DNA of 64,000 bases from Methylococcus sp. Mc7 (GCF_019285515.1 NZ_CP079095.1:3814501-3878500); one strand, 5' to 3'; counted from the stretch's first letter, positions 41,548 through 50,944 are shown. Notes: generated by a model from the sequence alone, not told the origin. Numbers and translations are program-made.

Positions 41548-43334
41548 TGAAGAGAATCGCCCTGGTCGGCATGCCGAATACCGGCAAATCCACGTTCTTC
41601 AACCGCTTGACCGGGGCATCCGCCCGGGTCGGCAACTGGCCCGGCATCACGGTCGACCTGCTGAGCGCCAAGATCATCCTCGGCAGCACGGTCGCCCAAG
41701 TGGTCGACCTCCCCGGCATCTACAGCTTCCATGGCTTCTCCGAAGACGAGAAGGTGGTCCGGGATTTCCTCGAAAACAACCCGGTCGACCTGGTCGCCAT
41801 CGTGCTCAACGCCACCCAGATCGACCGCCAGCTCCCGTTCGCGCTCCAGGTCGTCCGGCTCGGGCTGCCCACCGTCCTCCTGCTCAACATGGCCGACGAG
41901 GCGCGCCATTTGGGGATCAGCATCGATGCCCGGAGGATGGCCGAAATCCTGCGCATACCGGTGATCCTTCTCAGTGCAAAATACGGTAGCGGTTTCCAGA
42001 GCGTCACCCAGACTCTGACACGGGCACTCAACTCGGGTACAGGCCGCGCGCCGGCGGAAGTGGAGCAGACCTTCTCCGAGGAGCATCAGATCGAAGCGGC
42101 GGCCGCGGACGTCATGAGCGCCACGGTCCGCGTTCCCAGACAGTTGCCGGAAAACGCCACGGCGCGCATTGATCGCGTCCTCCTCCACCCTTGGGCAGGA
42201 CTCCCTCTGTTCTTCCTGTTCATGTTCCTGCTGTTCCAGTTCATTTTCACACTGGGCAAGCCGATGCAGGACGGGGTGGCCTGGGCATTGACCGAGCTGC
42301 GGACGCTCTGGCTGGAACCGCTGATGGCCGGCCTCCCGGTCTTCGCCAGCGGGCTGCTGCTGGACGGCATCTACAGCGGCGTCGGTACCGTGGCCGCCTT
42401 CGTGCCCATCATCATCCTGTTCTTCCTGGTGATGACCCTGGTCGAAGACAGCGGCTATCTGTCGCGCGTCGCCTTCCTGATGGACGCCCTGATGGCACGG
42501 CTGGGACTGGATGGACGCAGTTTCGTCATGCTGCTCATGGGATTCGGCTGCAATGTGCCGGCGCTGATGGGTACGCGGGTCATGCGCTCGCGCGATCTGC
42601 GCCTGCTCACCATGCTGGTGATCCCGTTTTCGCTGTGTTCCGCGCGGCTGCAGGTGTTCCTGTTCATCACGGCGGCGTTGTTCACCGTCGAAACGGCGCC
42701 CGCGGTATTGTTCAGCCTATATCTCCTGAGCTTCGCGACCGCACTGCTGACCGCCGTCGCGTTCAAGAACCGCTTCGTCAGCAACGAACCCTTCGTCATC
42801 GAGCTTCCGCCCTACCGCCTGCCGACCTGGCGCCAGATCCTTCTGCGCGGCTGGCATGAGGTCCGGCACTTTTTGAAGCGCGCGTCCAAGTTCATCACGG
42901 CCGGTGTGGTGGCGGTCTGGCTGCTTACCCATATCCCGACCGACGTCCCGGCCGGCGGCGTGGACACGCTGGCGGGCCATATCGCCGCCTGGCTGGCACC
43001 GGTGCTGTCCCCCATCGGCATCGACGCCCAGTTGAGCCTCGCCCTGATCTTCGGCTTCGTCGCCAAGGAAATCGTGGTCGGCTCGCTTGCCGCCATCTAC
43101 GGGCTGGAGGGCGACGCCTTGATGGGCTTGATGGCGCAAAAGCTCGACTGGGTCCAGGCCTACAGTTTCATGCTGTTCACCCTGATCTACCTGCCATGCC
43201 TGTCGACCGTGGCTACGCTGCGCAGCGAGTCGAAAAGCCGCGCGTTCATGCTCGGCTCCATCCTCTGGTCGCTGCTGCTGGCCTGGCTCGCGAGCTTCGC
43301 GTTCTACCAGGGCGCCCGCCTGTTCGGGTTCTGA
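41547..43334 (+). CDS. feoB: Ferrous iron transporter FeoB (short form)
   Basis: The 595-aa protein has an N-terminal G domain: GMPNTGKSTFFNRLTG (G1), GNWPGITVD, DLPGIYS (G3), NMAD (G4). The membrane part follows, with two Gate domains (LMGFGCNVPALMGTRVMRSR and AKEIVVGSLAAIYG). E. coli FeoB has about 770 residues, so this one lacks roughly 170, mainly in loops and the C-terminus. It imports Fe(II). FeoC is not seen. A strong terminator follows. Confidence 0.94.
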   Translation: MKRIALVGMPNTGKSTFFNRLTGASARVGNWPGITVDLLSAKIILGSTVAQVVDLPGIYSFHGFSEDEKVVRDFLENNPVDLVAIVLNATQIDRQLPFALQVVRLGLPTVLLLNMADEARHLGISIDARRMAEILRIPVILLSAKYGSGFQSVTQTLTRALNSGTGRAPAEVEQTFSEEHQIEAAAADVMSATVRVPRQLPENATARIDRVLLHPWAGLPLFFLFMFLLFQFIFTLGKPMQDGVAWALTELRTLWLEPLMAGLPVFASGLLLDGIYSGVGTVAAFVPIIILFFLVMTLVEDSGYLSRVAFLMDALMARLGLDGRSFVMLLMGFGCNVPALMGTRVMRSRDLRLLTMLVIPFSLCSARLQVFLFITAALFTVETAPAVLFSLYLLSFATALLTAVAFKNRFVSNEPFVIELPPYRLPTWRQILLRGWHEVRHFLKRASKFITAGVVAVWLLTHIPTDVPAGGVDTLAGHIAAWLAPVLSPIGIDAQLSLALIFGFVAKEIVVGSLAAIYGLEGDALMGLMAQKLDWVQAYSFMLFTLIYLPCLSTVATLRSESKSRAFMLGSILWSLLLAWLASFAFYQGARLFGF

Positions 43335-43344
43335 TGAACGCCCA

Positions 43345-43381
43345 GACGAAAAAAGCCCGCTCGGAGCGGGCTTTTTTCGTC
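43345..43381. terminator. Bidirectional terminator after feoB
   Basis: The sequence is a near-perfect palindrome: A6 then AGCCCGCTC, a short loop, GAGCGGGCT then T6. It serves feoB on the plus strand and the sigma-54 regulator gene on the minus strand, which end on either side. Confidence 0.95.
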
Positions 43382-43394
43382 ATGAAGCCGACTA

Positions 43395-44336
43395 TCAATT
43401 GATGCCGTACTTCTGCATCCGGTAGAGCAGCGTATCGCGCGAAATGCCGAGCAGACGGGCGGAACGGCTGCGGTTGCCGTTGGTCCGATTCAAGGCCTGG
43501 CGGATCAGGTCCATTTCCACCTGTTCCAGCTCGATGCCCATGTCGGGCAAGGCGAACAAACCCTTGGTCGTGGACGCCCGGTAGGTGATTTCGAGAGGCA
43601 GATTGCTTTCTTCGATCACCCGCCCCGCCAGCAGGATCGACAGCCGCTCGCAGACGTTGCGCAGTTCGCGGACGTTGCCCGGCCAGCCGTAATTGCACAG
43701 GCGGTTCAGCGCCGCCTTGCTGAAGGTCGCGGGAGCTAGGCCGTGCTCGCGGGCGAACCGCTCCATGTAATGCTGGAGCAGCAGGACGATGTCGCCCATG
43801 CGGTCCCGCAGCGGCGGGATTTCCAGCGGAACCACATTCAGGCGGTAATAAAGGTCCTTACGGAACTCGCCGCGCTCGATCCTGGCGTGGAGGTTGGCAT
43901 TGGTGGCGGCGATGATGCGCACGTCCACATTGTAGGTCTGGGTCTCGCCGACCGGCTGGATTTCGCCGGTTTCGAGGAAGCGCAACAGCTTGGCCTGCAG
44001 AGGCAGGGACAGCGAATCCACTTCGTCCAGGAACAGCGTGCCGCCGTCGGCGGCGGGCAAGCGGCCGGTCTGGTTGCTGACCGCGCCGGTGAAGGAACCG
44101 CGGCGGTGGCCGAACAGCTCGGACTCGGCGATCGCCTCGGGAAGAGCGGCGCAATTCAGCGTGATGAACGGCTTGTCCGCTCGGGGACTGTGCATTTGGA
44201 GGGCGTTGGCCAGAACCTCCTTCCCGGTTCCGGTTTCGCCGACGATGAGGACGGTGACATCGGTCGCCGCGACCAGTTTCGCGCTTCTCGTGAGCGCTTC
44301 GAAGCTCGGTGATTGCCCAATCAGCGTATCAAACAT
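43395..44336 (-). CDS. Sigma-54-dependent activator without a sensor domain
   Basis: The 313-aa protein is only an AAA+ domain and a Fis-type helix-turn-helix. Walker A is GETGTGKEVLANALQ, the sigma-54 contact loop is ESELFGHRRGSFTGA, Walker B is [12 protein letters not shown], and the C-terminus has SARLLGISRDTLLYRMQKYG. No receiver, GAF or PAS domain is present (PspF-like layout), so control must come from a partner protein or level. The ATG at 44336 has GAGG upstream. It lies 17 bp after a TauE/DsbD-like gene and may be co-transcribed with it. Confidence 0.88.
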   Translation of the reverse strand: MFDTLIGQSPSFEALTRSAKLVAATDVTVLIVGETGTGKEVLANALQMHSPRADKPFITLNCAALPEAIAESELFGHRRGSFTGAVSNQTGRLPAADGGTLFLDEVDSLSLPLQAKLLRFLETGEIQPVGETQTYNVDVRIIAATNANLHARIERGEFRKDLYYRLNVVPLEIPPLRDRMGDIVLLLQHYMERFAREHGLAPATFSKAALNRLCNYGWPGNVRELRNVCERLSILLAGRVIEESNLPLEITYRASTTKGLFALPDMGIELEQVEMDLIRQALNRTNGNRSRSARLLGISRDTLLYRMQKYGIN

Positions 44337-44353
44337 AACCTCACCCAACTTTC

Positions 44354-45079
44354 TTAATATTCGAGATGGTGCAGCACCAGCGGATTGAGGCCCGGGAACG
44401 CGGCCAGCACTGCCAGTACGATGAGGGTGATCCCTGCGATCTGACGGAATTTCTGCATCCGTGATAACCGCACCAGCAGGCTGGTCATTATACCGACGCC
44501 GACCACCGCCGGCAAAGTCCCGATGCCGAACGACAGCATGGTGAACGTGCTCCGGACCACATCCCCCGTGGTGGCCGCCAGCGCCAGCGCCGTGTAGACC
44601 AGTCCGCACGGCAGCCAGCCCCAGATCATCCCGAAGAAAAAAGCCTGCGGCAGGGTCTCCACCGGGATCAGGCGGCGCCCATACGGTTCGAGCCGCTTCC
44701 AGAACAAGGCCCCGCCTTTTTCGATGTAGGCGAAACGGGGAAACCAGCCGCCGATATGCAGCCCCGCCCCCAGCATCACCAGCGCCGAGAGGATCTGCAG
44801 CACCCGGTGTCCGTGCCCCTCGCCCAGGGGAATGGACAGGACATGCTCCAGGAGGCCGGCGATCAGGCCGCCGATCGCATAACTGGTGATCCGCCCCATG
44901 TTGTAGCTCAGCACGAACGGCATCAACAAGCCTTTGTTGTCACGGATCTCCCGCCGCAGGCTCAGCGTGAGCGATCCGATGATGGAGCCGCACATGCTCA
45001 GGCAGTGCAGGGCGCTGAACAGTCCCATCAGCAAAGCGACGAGATAGGACGTGCTAAAAGCTTGTTCGATATGGTGCAT
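44354..45079 (-). CDS. TauE/SafE-DsbD2-type membrane protein
   Basis: The 241-aa polytopic protein has SALHCLSMCGSIIGSLTLSL at the N-terminus and WGWLPCGLVYTALALAATTG in the middle. This HCxxMCG...LPCG pattern marks the DsbD_2/sulfite-exporter-like group often linked with cytochrome oxidase maturation (CcoS/CcoH-type copper handling). The substrate is not known. It follows pyrF on the same strand by 63 bp and precedes the activator. Confidence 0.75.
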   Translation of the reverse strand: MHHIEQAFSTSYLVALLMGLFSALHCLSMCGSIIGSLTLSLRREIRDNKGLLMPFVLSYNMGRITSYAIGGLIAGLLEHVLSIPLGEGHGHRVLQILSALVMLGAGLHIGGWFPRFAYIEKGGALFWKRLEPYGRRLIPVETLPQAFFFGMIWGWLPCGLVYTALALAATTGDVVRSTFTMLSFGIGTLPAVVGVGIMTSLLVRLSRMQKFRQIAGITLIVLAVLAAFPGLNPLVLHHLEY

Positions 45080-45142
45080 GGGAGCGAAACGATACCAGAA
45101 ATGCCGGGAGGCCGACAGGCTGGAACATCCCGGCCAGGGAGT

Positions 45143-45871
45143 TCAGCCGGCCGCGAACACTTCGCGGATCTGGGCCTGCGCCCGCTGGGCGGCCTCGCGG
45201 GGATCCGCCGCGTCGCGGATCGGCCGCCCCACCACGATGTAATCGGCACCGTTGCGGAATGCCTGATCGACCGTCACGACCCGCTTCTGGTCGTCCTCAG
45301 GCCGGTTTTCGACCGGCCGGATGCCGGGCGACACCACCATCAGCTTGTGGTCGATCTCGCCGCGCAACAGCGGAACCTCGAGGCCGGACGACACCACGCC
45401 GTCGCAACCCAGCGCCAGGGCGCGCCGGGCACGGGACAGGACCAGACTCTGGACGTCGCACTGGAAGCCGAGATCGCGCAGATCGCCCTGATCCAGGCTG
45501 GTCAGGACCGTGACCGCCAGAATGCCGAGTTCACCCTTGTTGCGGGCCGCCGCCTCCATGATCGCGTCGTTGCCGTGCACGGTCGCGAAATCGACCCCGC
45601 GGCGGCTCAGCGCCTTCACCGCGCGCCCGACGGTCTCCGGCACGTCGAAGAACTTGAGGTCGACGAACACCTTCTTGTCCCTGGCCTTGAGCCAGTCGAT
45701 CAGACCGAAACAGTCGCCGGCCATGAACAGCTCCAGCCCCACCTTGTAGAAGCTCACGGCGTCGCCGAGGCGTTCCACCAATGTCTTGGCTTCGGAAATG
45801 TCCGGCAGGTCCAACGCCATGATCAAGCGATCGGCCACGGGAATGGGCTTGTTCGAAACGAAATTCGGCAT
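45143..45871 (-). CDS. pyrF: Orotidine 5'-phosphate decarboxylase
   Basis: The 242-aa TIM-barrel enzyme has IMALDLPD (substrate Asp), FYKVGLELF, VFVDLKFFDVPETV (the catalytic Asp-Lys-Asp region) and YIVVGRPIRDAADP near the end. It makes UMP. It stands first in a short minus-strand run. An alternative start at codon 18 (MALDLPD) would be too short at the N-terminus. Length is normal. Confidence 0.95.
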   Translation of the reverse strand: MPNFVSNKPIPVADRLIMALDLPDISEAKTLVERLGDAVSFYKVGLELFMAGDCFGLIDWLKARDKKVFVDLKFFDVPETVGRAVKALSRRGVDFATVHGNDAIMEAAARNKGELGILAVTVLTSLDQGDLRDLGFQCDVQSLVLSRARRALALGCDGVVSSGLEVPLLRGEIDHKLMVVSPGIRPVENRPEDDQKRVVTVDQAFRNGADYIVVGRPIRDAADPREAAQRAQAQIREVFAAG

Positions 45872-46023
45872 GTCTGGTTCAGTGAGGAAGTCAAGAAAAA
45901 CGGCGCCTGCGCGCCGTCGCCGGAAATTATGGAGCCAACGGCCGGCTTTGCATAGGACTTCGCGCCCTCGATGACGGCAATTGCCGATAAAATGGGCGTC
46001 ATTTGGTTCACGAACGGCATCTC

Positions 46024-46965
46024 ATGGCGGGCGTACTGGCGCAAATGAGCGCCTTGATTCTCTGCGGCGTGATCCTGCGCCGGCTTCGGCCCTGCGGCAT
46101 CGACCCCGAGCGGGTGCGTCGAACCGTCACCGCCCTGGTGTTCAATGCACTGCTTCCCGCGCTCGTATTGTCGGCGCTTTGGGGCGGCGGCGCGCATCCC
46201 CAGGGGTGGAGGATATCCCTGTTCGGGGCGGCGACCGTCTTGTTCGGCATCGCCGCGACGCTTTGCCTCGACCGGATATTGCGCCTGGACCGGCGGCAAC
46301 TGGGCGCGGCCATGCTCGGCATTTCCTTCTCCAACGTCACCTTTCTGGGGCTGCCGGTGCTGGAACGGCTCTTCGGCCCGGAGCTCGCACGCCCCATCGT
46401 CATCCAGATCGATCTGTTTTCGACGGCCCCGCTGGTCTTCACACTGGGCGTGTACATCGCCTCCCGCTACGGAGAAGCGCCGGGGAATCTTTCCGCAGCG
46501 CTGCGGGCGCTGCTGCTCAACCCCCCGCTTTGGGCGGCATTCGTCGCACTGATGCTCGGTGAGTACGGCATTCCACGGCCGGCCGCCCTCGAACCTCCCC
46601 TGGAAACCGCAGCCTCGTCCGTCGCGCCCCTCATGCTGCTGGCCCTGGGACTCGGCCTGCGGTGGAACGCCTGGCGCAAGGAGAACACACGGCTGGTGGC
46701 CCTGGCATCGGGACTGAAACTGGTCGCTCTGCCGCTGTTCGGCCTGAGCCTGACTCATGGCCTCGAAATTTCCGGAGACACACGCGCCGCGCTGGTGCTC
46801 GAAGCGGGCATGCCCAGCATGCTGCTGGGGATCGTCTACTGCGACCGCTACCGCCTGGATACGGGGCTGTATGCGATGCTCGCCACGACGACGACTCTGC
46901 TCGCCCTCGCCTCTCTGCCGCTTTGGCACCTGATGCTCGAAACCTTCGGCGGAGACCCGGCGTGA
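46024..46965 (+). CDS. AEC-family (auxin efflux carrier-like) transporter
   Basis: The 313-aa protein has about ten membrane segments: VTALVFNALLPALVLSALWG at the N-terminus, MLGISFSNVTFLGLPVLERL in helix 4, and VLEAGMPSMLLGIVYCDRYR near the end. It belongs to the AEC/MdcF-type carriers for small carboxylates. The frame opens at a TTG (46003), but the ATG at 46024 (MAGVLAQMSA) gives a better membrane N-terminus. The stop overlaps the next gene (GTGA). Confidence 0.8.
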   Translation: MAGVLAQMSALILCGVILRRLRPCGIDPERVRRTVTALVFNALLPALVLSALWGGGAHPQGWRISLFGAATVLFGIAATLCLDRILRLDRRQLGAAMLGISFSNVTFLGLPVLERLFGPELARPIVIQIDLFSTAPLVFTLGVYIASRYGEAPGNLSAALRALLLNPPLWAAFVALMLGEYGIPRPAALEPPLETAASSVAPLMLLALGLGLRWNAWRKENTRLVALASGLKLVALPLFGLSLTHGLEISGDTRAALVLEAGMPSMLLGIVYCDRYRLDTGLYAMLATTTTLLALASLPLWHLMLETFGGDPA

Positions 46966-48173
46966 CGCCGCCCCGGGCCGAAATCCTTTCCCAGGGCGAC
47001 GAGCTGCTGACGGGCCAGATCGCCGACACGAATGCCGCCTGGCTGTCTGAGCGGCTGACGGAGCTCGGATTTTCGGTCACGCGGCACACCGCCGTGGGCG
47101 ATGACCTCGACGCCTTGGTCACGGTTCTCCACGAAATCGCGGCACGCGCCGAGCTTTGCGTCTGCACGGGCGGCCTGGGCCCGACTGTCGACGACCTGAC
47201 GGCCGAGGCGGCGGCCCGCGCCTTCGCCCGCCCCCTGAAGGAAGACCCGGAAGCCCTCCGGCAGATCCGGGCCTGGTTCGCCGGTCGAACTTACCCGATG
47301 CCCGAGGCGAACCGCAAGCAGGCGCTGCTGCCGGACGGATCACGGCGACTGGACAACCTCCGAGGCACCGCGCCCGGTTTCACAGTGGACCATCGCGGCT
47401 GCCGGTTCTTCTTTCTGCCCGGCGTTCCCCATGAAATGGAATTCATGTTCGAACACGCCGTAAGGGCGGACATCCGGTCGAGCTTCCCCGCCCGGCCGGC
47501 GCAACGGGTGACCCTGCGGGTGCTCGGTGTCGGCGAATCCACCCTTCAGCAGCGGCTCGATCTCATCACCTTGCCTCCGGGGATCAAATTGGGCTTTCGC
47601 ACCGTTCCGCCGGAAAACCACGTCAAGCTGTTGTTTCCGGCGTCGTTCCCGGTCCCGGAACGCGATTTCCTGATCGAGGAAATACGGCGCGCCATCGGGC
47701 CTGCGGTCTTCAGCATCGACACGCCGGAGCGGCCAGGCGGCGCATTGATCGAATGCGTCGACCGGCTGATGCGCCATAGGGATGCCGACCTGGCGACCCT
47801 GGAAACCGTAAGCCGTGGCCATCTGGCGCAACTCTGCGGCGCCTTCTCCTGGTGGACCTACGGGCTGGTCATCCCCGACGGCCGGCCCGCAGTGGAACAC
47901 CTCGGACTGTCTCCCGGCAACGGCCTGTCCGACGGTCCGCCGGATGCGGCAGCGATCGCCACACACCTGCGCCGGCGGCAGGGGACCTCCCACGCCCTCG
48001 CTTGCATGGAATCGCCTCGGAATCCGTCCGAACTGGTCATCGCGGTGGCCGCGGCGGACGGGACCGTGACGGTGCGGCGCCGCCTCGACGGAAACTCCGC
48101 ATACCGGCGAGCCCTGAGCGCAGCGCTGGCCCTGGACTTTCTGCGCCGGGCGCTGGCGACTCCCGCGGCATGA
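46962..48173 (+). CDS. CinA-like protein with an altered C-terminal domain
   Basis: The 403-aa protein starts with GTG (46962), overlapping the carrier stop, with GGAG upstream. The N-terminus is a MoaB/MogA-like CinA domain: AEILSQGDELLTGQIADTNA, VCTGGLGPTVDDLTAEAAA, and LPGVPHEMEFMF. The C-terminal NMN amidohydrolase (PncC) domain is poorly conserved: the AESCTGG nucleophile segment appears as LETVSRGH. The NMN deamidase activity may be lost. The N-domain ADP-ribose pyrophosphatase activity could remain. Confidence 0.8.
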   Translation: MTPPRAEILSQGDELLTGQIADTNAAWLSERLTELGFSVTRHTAVGDDLDALVTVLHEIAARAELCVCTGGLGPTVDDLTAEAAARAFARPLKEDPEALRQIRAWFAGRTYPMPEANRKQALLPDGSRRLDNLRGTAPGFTVDHRGCRFFFLPGVPHEMEFMFEHAVRADIRSSFPARPAQRVTLRVLGVGESTLQQRLDLITLPPGIKLGFRTVPPENHVKLLFPASFPVPERDFLIEEIRRAIGPAVFSIDTPERPGGALIECVDRLMRHRDADLATLETVSRGHLAQLCGAFSWWTYGLVIPDGRPAVEHLGLSPGNGLSDGPPDAAAIATHLRRRQGTSHALACMESPRNPSELVIAVAAADGTVTVRRRLDGNSAYRRALSAALALDFLRRALATPAA

Positions 48174-48229
48174 ACGGCGCCAGATTGCCAGGAACGCCCG
48201 ACAATGCTACCGTTGCGTCCCGTAGGAGG

Positions 48230-48303
48230 GCGGGTGTAGTTCAATGGTAGAACTTCTGCTTCCCAAGCAGATAGCGTGGGTTCGATTCCCATCACCCGCT
48301 CCA
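48230..48303 (+). tRNA. tRNA-Gly (CCC)
   Basis: The 74-nt cloverleaf has acceptor stem GCGGGTG/CACCCGC, D-arm TTCAATGGTAGAA, and anticodon stem-loop TCTGC-TTCCCAA-GCAGA with anticodon CCC. The T-arm is GTGGG-TTCGATT-CCCAT, and CCA is encoded at 48301-48303. All stems pair. It reads GGG glycine codons. It stands between the CinA-like gene and the PhoX-like gene. Confidence 0.97.
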
Positions 48304-48505
48304 CATCAACCCAGGGTGAGCGGCCGGTTCGGCGTCGCATCCTCGCGGGTCCCAGACCGCACTCCGACCGCGTGCACCACAGCGGAACGTTTCCCGGAAT
48401 ACCCACTCTAATCCCTTCGTATCAGCCATTCCTTCTTACCGTAACGCGTTTTCCATTTTGGGAACAACGGAAGGCTGCCAAGAAAAACAACACCGGAGAT
48501 ATTCG

Positions 48506-49798
48506 ATGCGAAACATGCTTACCACCGTCGCGGCTTCCGCACTATGCGGCTACCTCGGCGCAGCGGGAGCCGAAGCGATGGACTTCGACCCGATTCCCGC
48601 CTCGGCTTACGCGGAAGCCACGACCGACAAGACGATCCTCGACGCCGTGCCCTGGCTCATTCCGGATGGCTATTCCCAGCGCATCGTCTCGGACGAAACC
48701 GATCTGGACATCTACCAGCTCAACGACCGGCCGGCCTTCATCGTCACGAACGAAACCGGCCCGCTGGCAGGCCGCTACCTCTACCGCACCCATGAAACCT
48801 ATCCGGGCAAGGACGCCCATCTGGACGGGAGATCCGGCGGGGCGCTTTCCGTGGTCGACCTGGAAACCGGCGCCACCCGGCTGCTGGCGACCCGCGCCGA
48901 CTGGGAGGTACTGGACGGCTTGACTTGGACGCCCTGGGGTTCCTTGCTGTTCGCAGAGGAAACCGACGAGCCGCAATACCCCGATCCGGATTATCCCGAT
49001 GCCAAACGGGGTCTCGTTTACGAGCTGAAGCTGAACAAGGACGATCCCACCGTGGCCCAGTCGGTAACGGCCCTGCCCTCGCTGGGAGCCGTCCGCCACG
49101 AAGCGGTCGAGTTCGACCACAAAGGCAATGTCTATCTGTCCAGCTCGAACCGGGACAGTTACATCTATAAGTTCGTGCCGAAAAAGCGCGGTAACCTGAG
49201 CAAAGGCAAACTATACGCGCTGCGCGTCAAGAACGGTGGCCAGACCGGCAGCGCGAAATGGGTTCCGCTCAACATGAACCAGGCCCGGATCGATGCGCAC
49301 GAGGCGGCGCGCGCAGCCAATGCGACACCCTACTGCAATCCGGAGGACATCGAACTGATCGGCCAGAAATTGTACGTGGCGGTGAAATGCGAACCCCGCA
49401 TCGACGGCATCGACGGCCCTGGGGTGATCCTGTCCGTCACGCTGGGCAACAAGCCCAAAGTGGCCTATTTCGTCGAGGTCGGTAAGAACGTTCCCGTCCA
49501 GAATGCGGCCGCCGGAATCACCGGCTTCTTCCGTCCGGAAACCCTCGCGGCGGGACCCGACGGGAAACTCTGGATCACGGAGGACACTCAGCCGAGCGAC
49601 ATCTGGGTGGCGGATACCCATACGGAAGCCGGCGGCCTGAGCAGCGGCGTGAAGCTTTTCGCCTCGCTGAAGGATGCCGAGGCGGTGGGTACGGGCATCT
49701 ATTTCGGCGCCGATGCCGGCACCTTGTACGTCAACGTCCACGACTCGGCCACGGGCAACGACAAGACCATGGCGATAACCGGACAGCATAGCCATTGA
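48506..49798 (+). CDS. Exported PhoX/DUF839-like beta-propeller protein
   Basis: The 430-aa product has a signal peptide ending near GAAGAEA and a six- or seven-blade propeller with PhoX-like motifs: DGLTWTPWGSLLFAEETDEP, RHEAVEFDHKGNVYLSSSNR, NPEDIELIGQKLYVAVKCE and LAAGPDGKLWITEDTQPSDI. PhoX proteins are Ca/Fe alkaline phosphatases; the iron-binding Cys is not obvious here, so phosphatase activity is uncertain. The ATG at 48506 has GGAG upstream. A terminator follows directly. Confidence 0.75.
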   Translation: MRNMLTTVAASALCGYLGAAGAEAMDFDPIPASAYAEATTDKTILDAVPWLIPDGYSQRIVSDETDLDIYQLNDRPAFIVTNETGPLAGRYLYRTHETYPGKDAHLDGRSGGALSVVDLETGATRLLATRADWEVLDGLTWTPWGSLLFAEETDEPQYPDPDYPDAKRGLVYELKLNKDDPTVAQSVTALPSLGAVRHEAVEFDHKGNVYLSSSNRDSYIYKFVPKKRGNLSKGKLYALRVKNGGQTGSAKWVPLNMNQARIDAHEAARAANATPYCNPEDIELIGQKLYVAVKCEPRIDGIDGPGVILSVTLGNKPKVAYFVEVGKNVPVQNAAAGITGFFRPETLAAGPDGKLWITEDTQPSDIWVADTHTEAGGLSSGVKLFASLKDAEAVGTGIYFGADAGTLYVNVHDSATGNDKTMAITGQHSH

Positions 49799-49825
49799 GG
49801 GGGCGTCTCCCCGTCACCCAAAAGA

Positions 49826-49848
49826 AGCGGTCCCCGGACCGCTTTTTT
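49826..49848. terminator. Intrinsic terminator after the PhoX-like gene
   Basis: AGCGGTCC and GGACCGCT pair perfectly across a 2-base loop (CC), followed by TTTTT. It serves the plus-strand gene and may also stop the convergent antiporter gene, since a few A residues precede it. Confidence 0.92.
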
Positions 49849-49858
49849 GTCCGCTGCG

Positions 49859-50944
49859 TCAAGGGCTGGAGAAAGACGTGCCCGGAGTATCGGGGAGGAA
49901 ATAGCAAAAAAGCGCGATGAGGAGGTACACGCTCAACAGCTGCACCCCCTTGAACCAGTTCGACCTGCCGTCTCCGACCAGCATGGACAGCAACAGAACC
50001 GGGAGCATGATGATCATGATGCCGGCATTACCGACCATCAGGTTCAACGGCCGGGGCGCCATGAAATAACTCGCCAGCACGAGCAGCGGGGCGACGAACA
50101 GTGCGATCTGCACACTGCTGCCGACGGCGATGCCCATGGTGAGATCCAGCTTGTTCCTGCGCGCCACCGTCACCGCCGCCACACTTTCCGGAGCGCCGCC
50201 GATCAAGGCAAGAATGATCACGCCGATGAATGCCTTCGACATACCGAGGCTGGCCGCGGTTTCCTCGATCGATCCGACCAGTATCTCGCTCATCATCGCG
50301 AGTATTGCCGAGGAGATCGCCAGATGCGCCACGGCCAATTTGGTGTCCGTGCGGCCCGGCTGGACATCGGCATCCGAGGCGGCGTCTTCCGACACGAAGT
50401 AATCGGGGTGAGTCTTCAGCATGAAAACCAGAAGCAAAGCATAGGTCGCCAGCAGCACCAGCGCTACGCAGACATTGAGGCCGTCCTCGCGGTCGATCAT
50501 CTCCGGCGGTATGAAATTGTCGAATACGCTGGGCACCACGATGCTGATGGCTGCAACCATCAACACCGCCCGCTGGATCCGGGCGCCATGCCGATTGAAC
50601 TTCTGGACATGGAACCGCAATCCTCCCAGCAGGAACGCCAGCCCGAGCACGAACAGGAGATTGCTGAGAATGACGCCGACGATCGAAGCCTTGACGACTT
50701 CGATCAGCCCCGCGCGCAAAGCCATGAGCGAGATGATCAATTCCGGAGCGTTGCCGAAAGTGGCGTTGAGCAAACCGCCGACGGTCGGGCCCGTCCGATG
50801 GGATACCCGTTCGGTGGCGTCCACCATCGCCGCGGCCAGCGGAATGATGGCAAGAGCGGCGGCGGCGAACCGGAAACCCGCCGGAACCGAAGTCCAATGC
50901 TCGAAAATGACGGCCAGGGGGATAAAGACCAAAAGAAACTTCAT
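49859..50944 (-). CDS. Ca2+/H+ antiporter (CaCA family)
   Basis: The 361-aa membrane protein has two inverted alpha repeats: LNATFGNAPELIISLMALRA and ILALIGGAPESVAAVTVARR. The GNAPE and GGAPES signatures are those of the CAX branch. It has eleven or so membrane segments and a short acidic loop in the middle (SEDAASDADVQ). It exports calcium or other divalent metals using the proton gradient. It stands alone, convergent with the PhoX-like gene. Confidence 0.88.
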   Translation of the reverse strand: MKFLLVFIPLAVIFEHWTSVPAGFRFAAAALAIIPLAAAMVDATERVSHRTGPTVGGLLNATFGNAPELIISLMALRAGLIEVVKASIVGVILSNLLFVLGLAFLLGGLRFHVQKFNRHGARIQRAVLMVAAISIVVPSVFDNFIPPEMIDREDGLNVCVALVLLATYALLLVFMLKTHPDYFVSEDAASDADVQPGRTDTKLAVAHLAISSAILAMMSEILVGSIEETAASLGMSKAFIGVIILALIGGAPESVAAVTVARRNKLDLTMGIAVGSSVQIALFVAPLLVLASYFMAPRPLNLMVGNAGIMIIMLPVLLLSMLVGDGRSNWFKGVQLLSVYLLIALFCYFLPDTPGTSFSSP

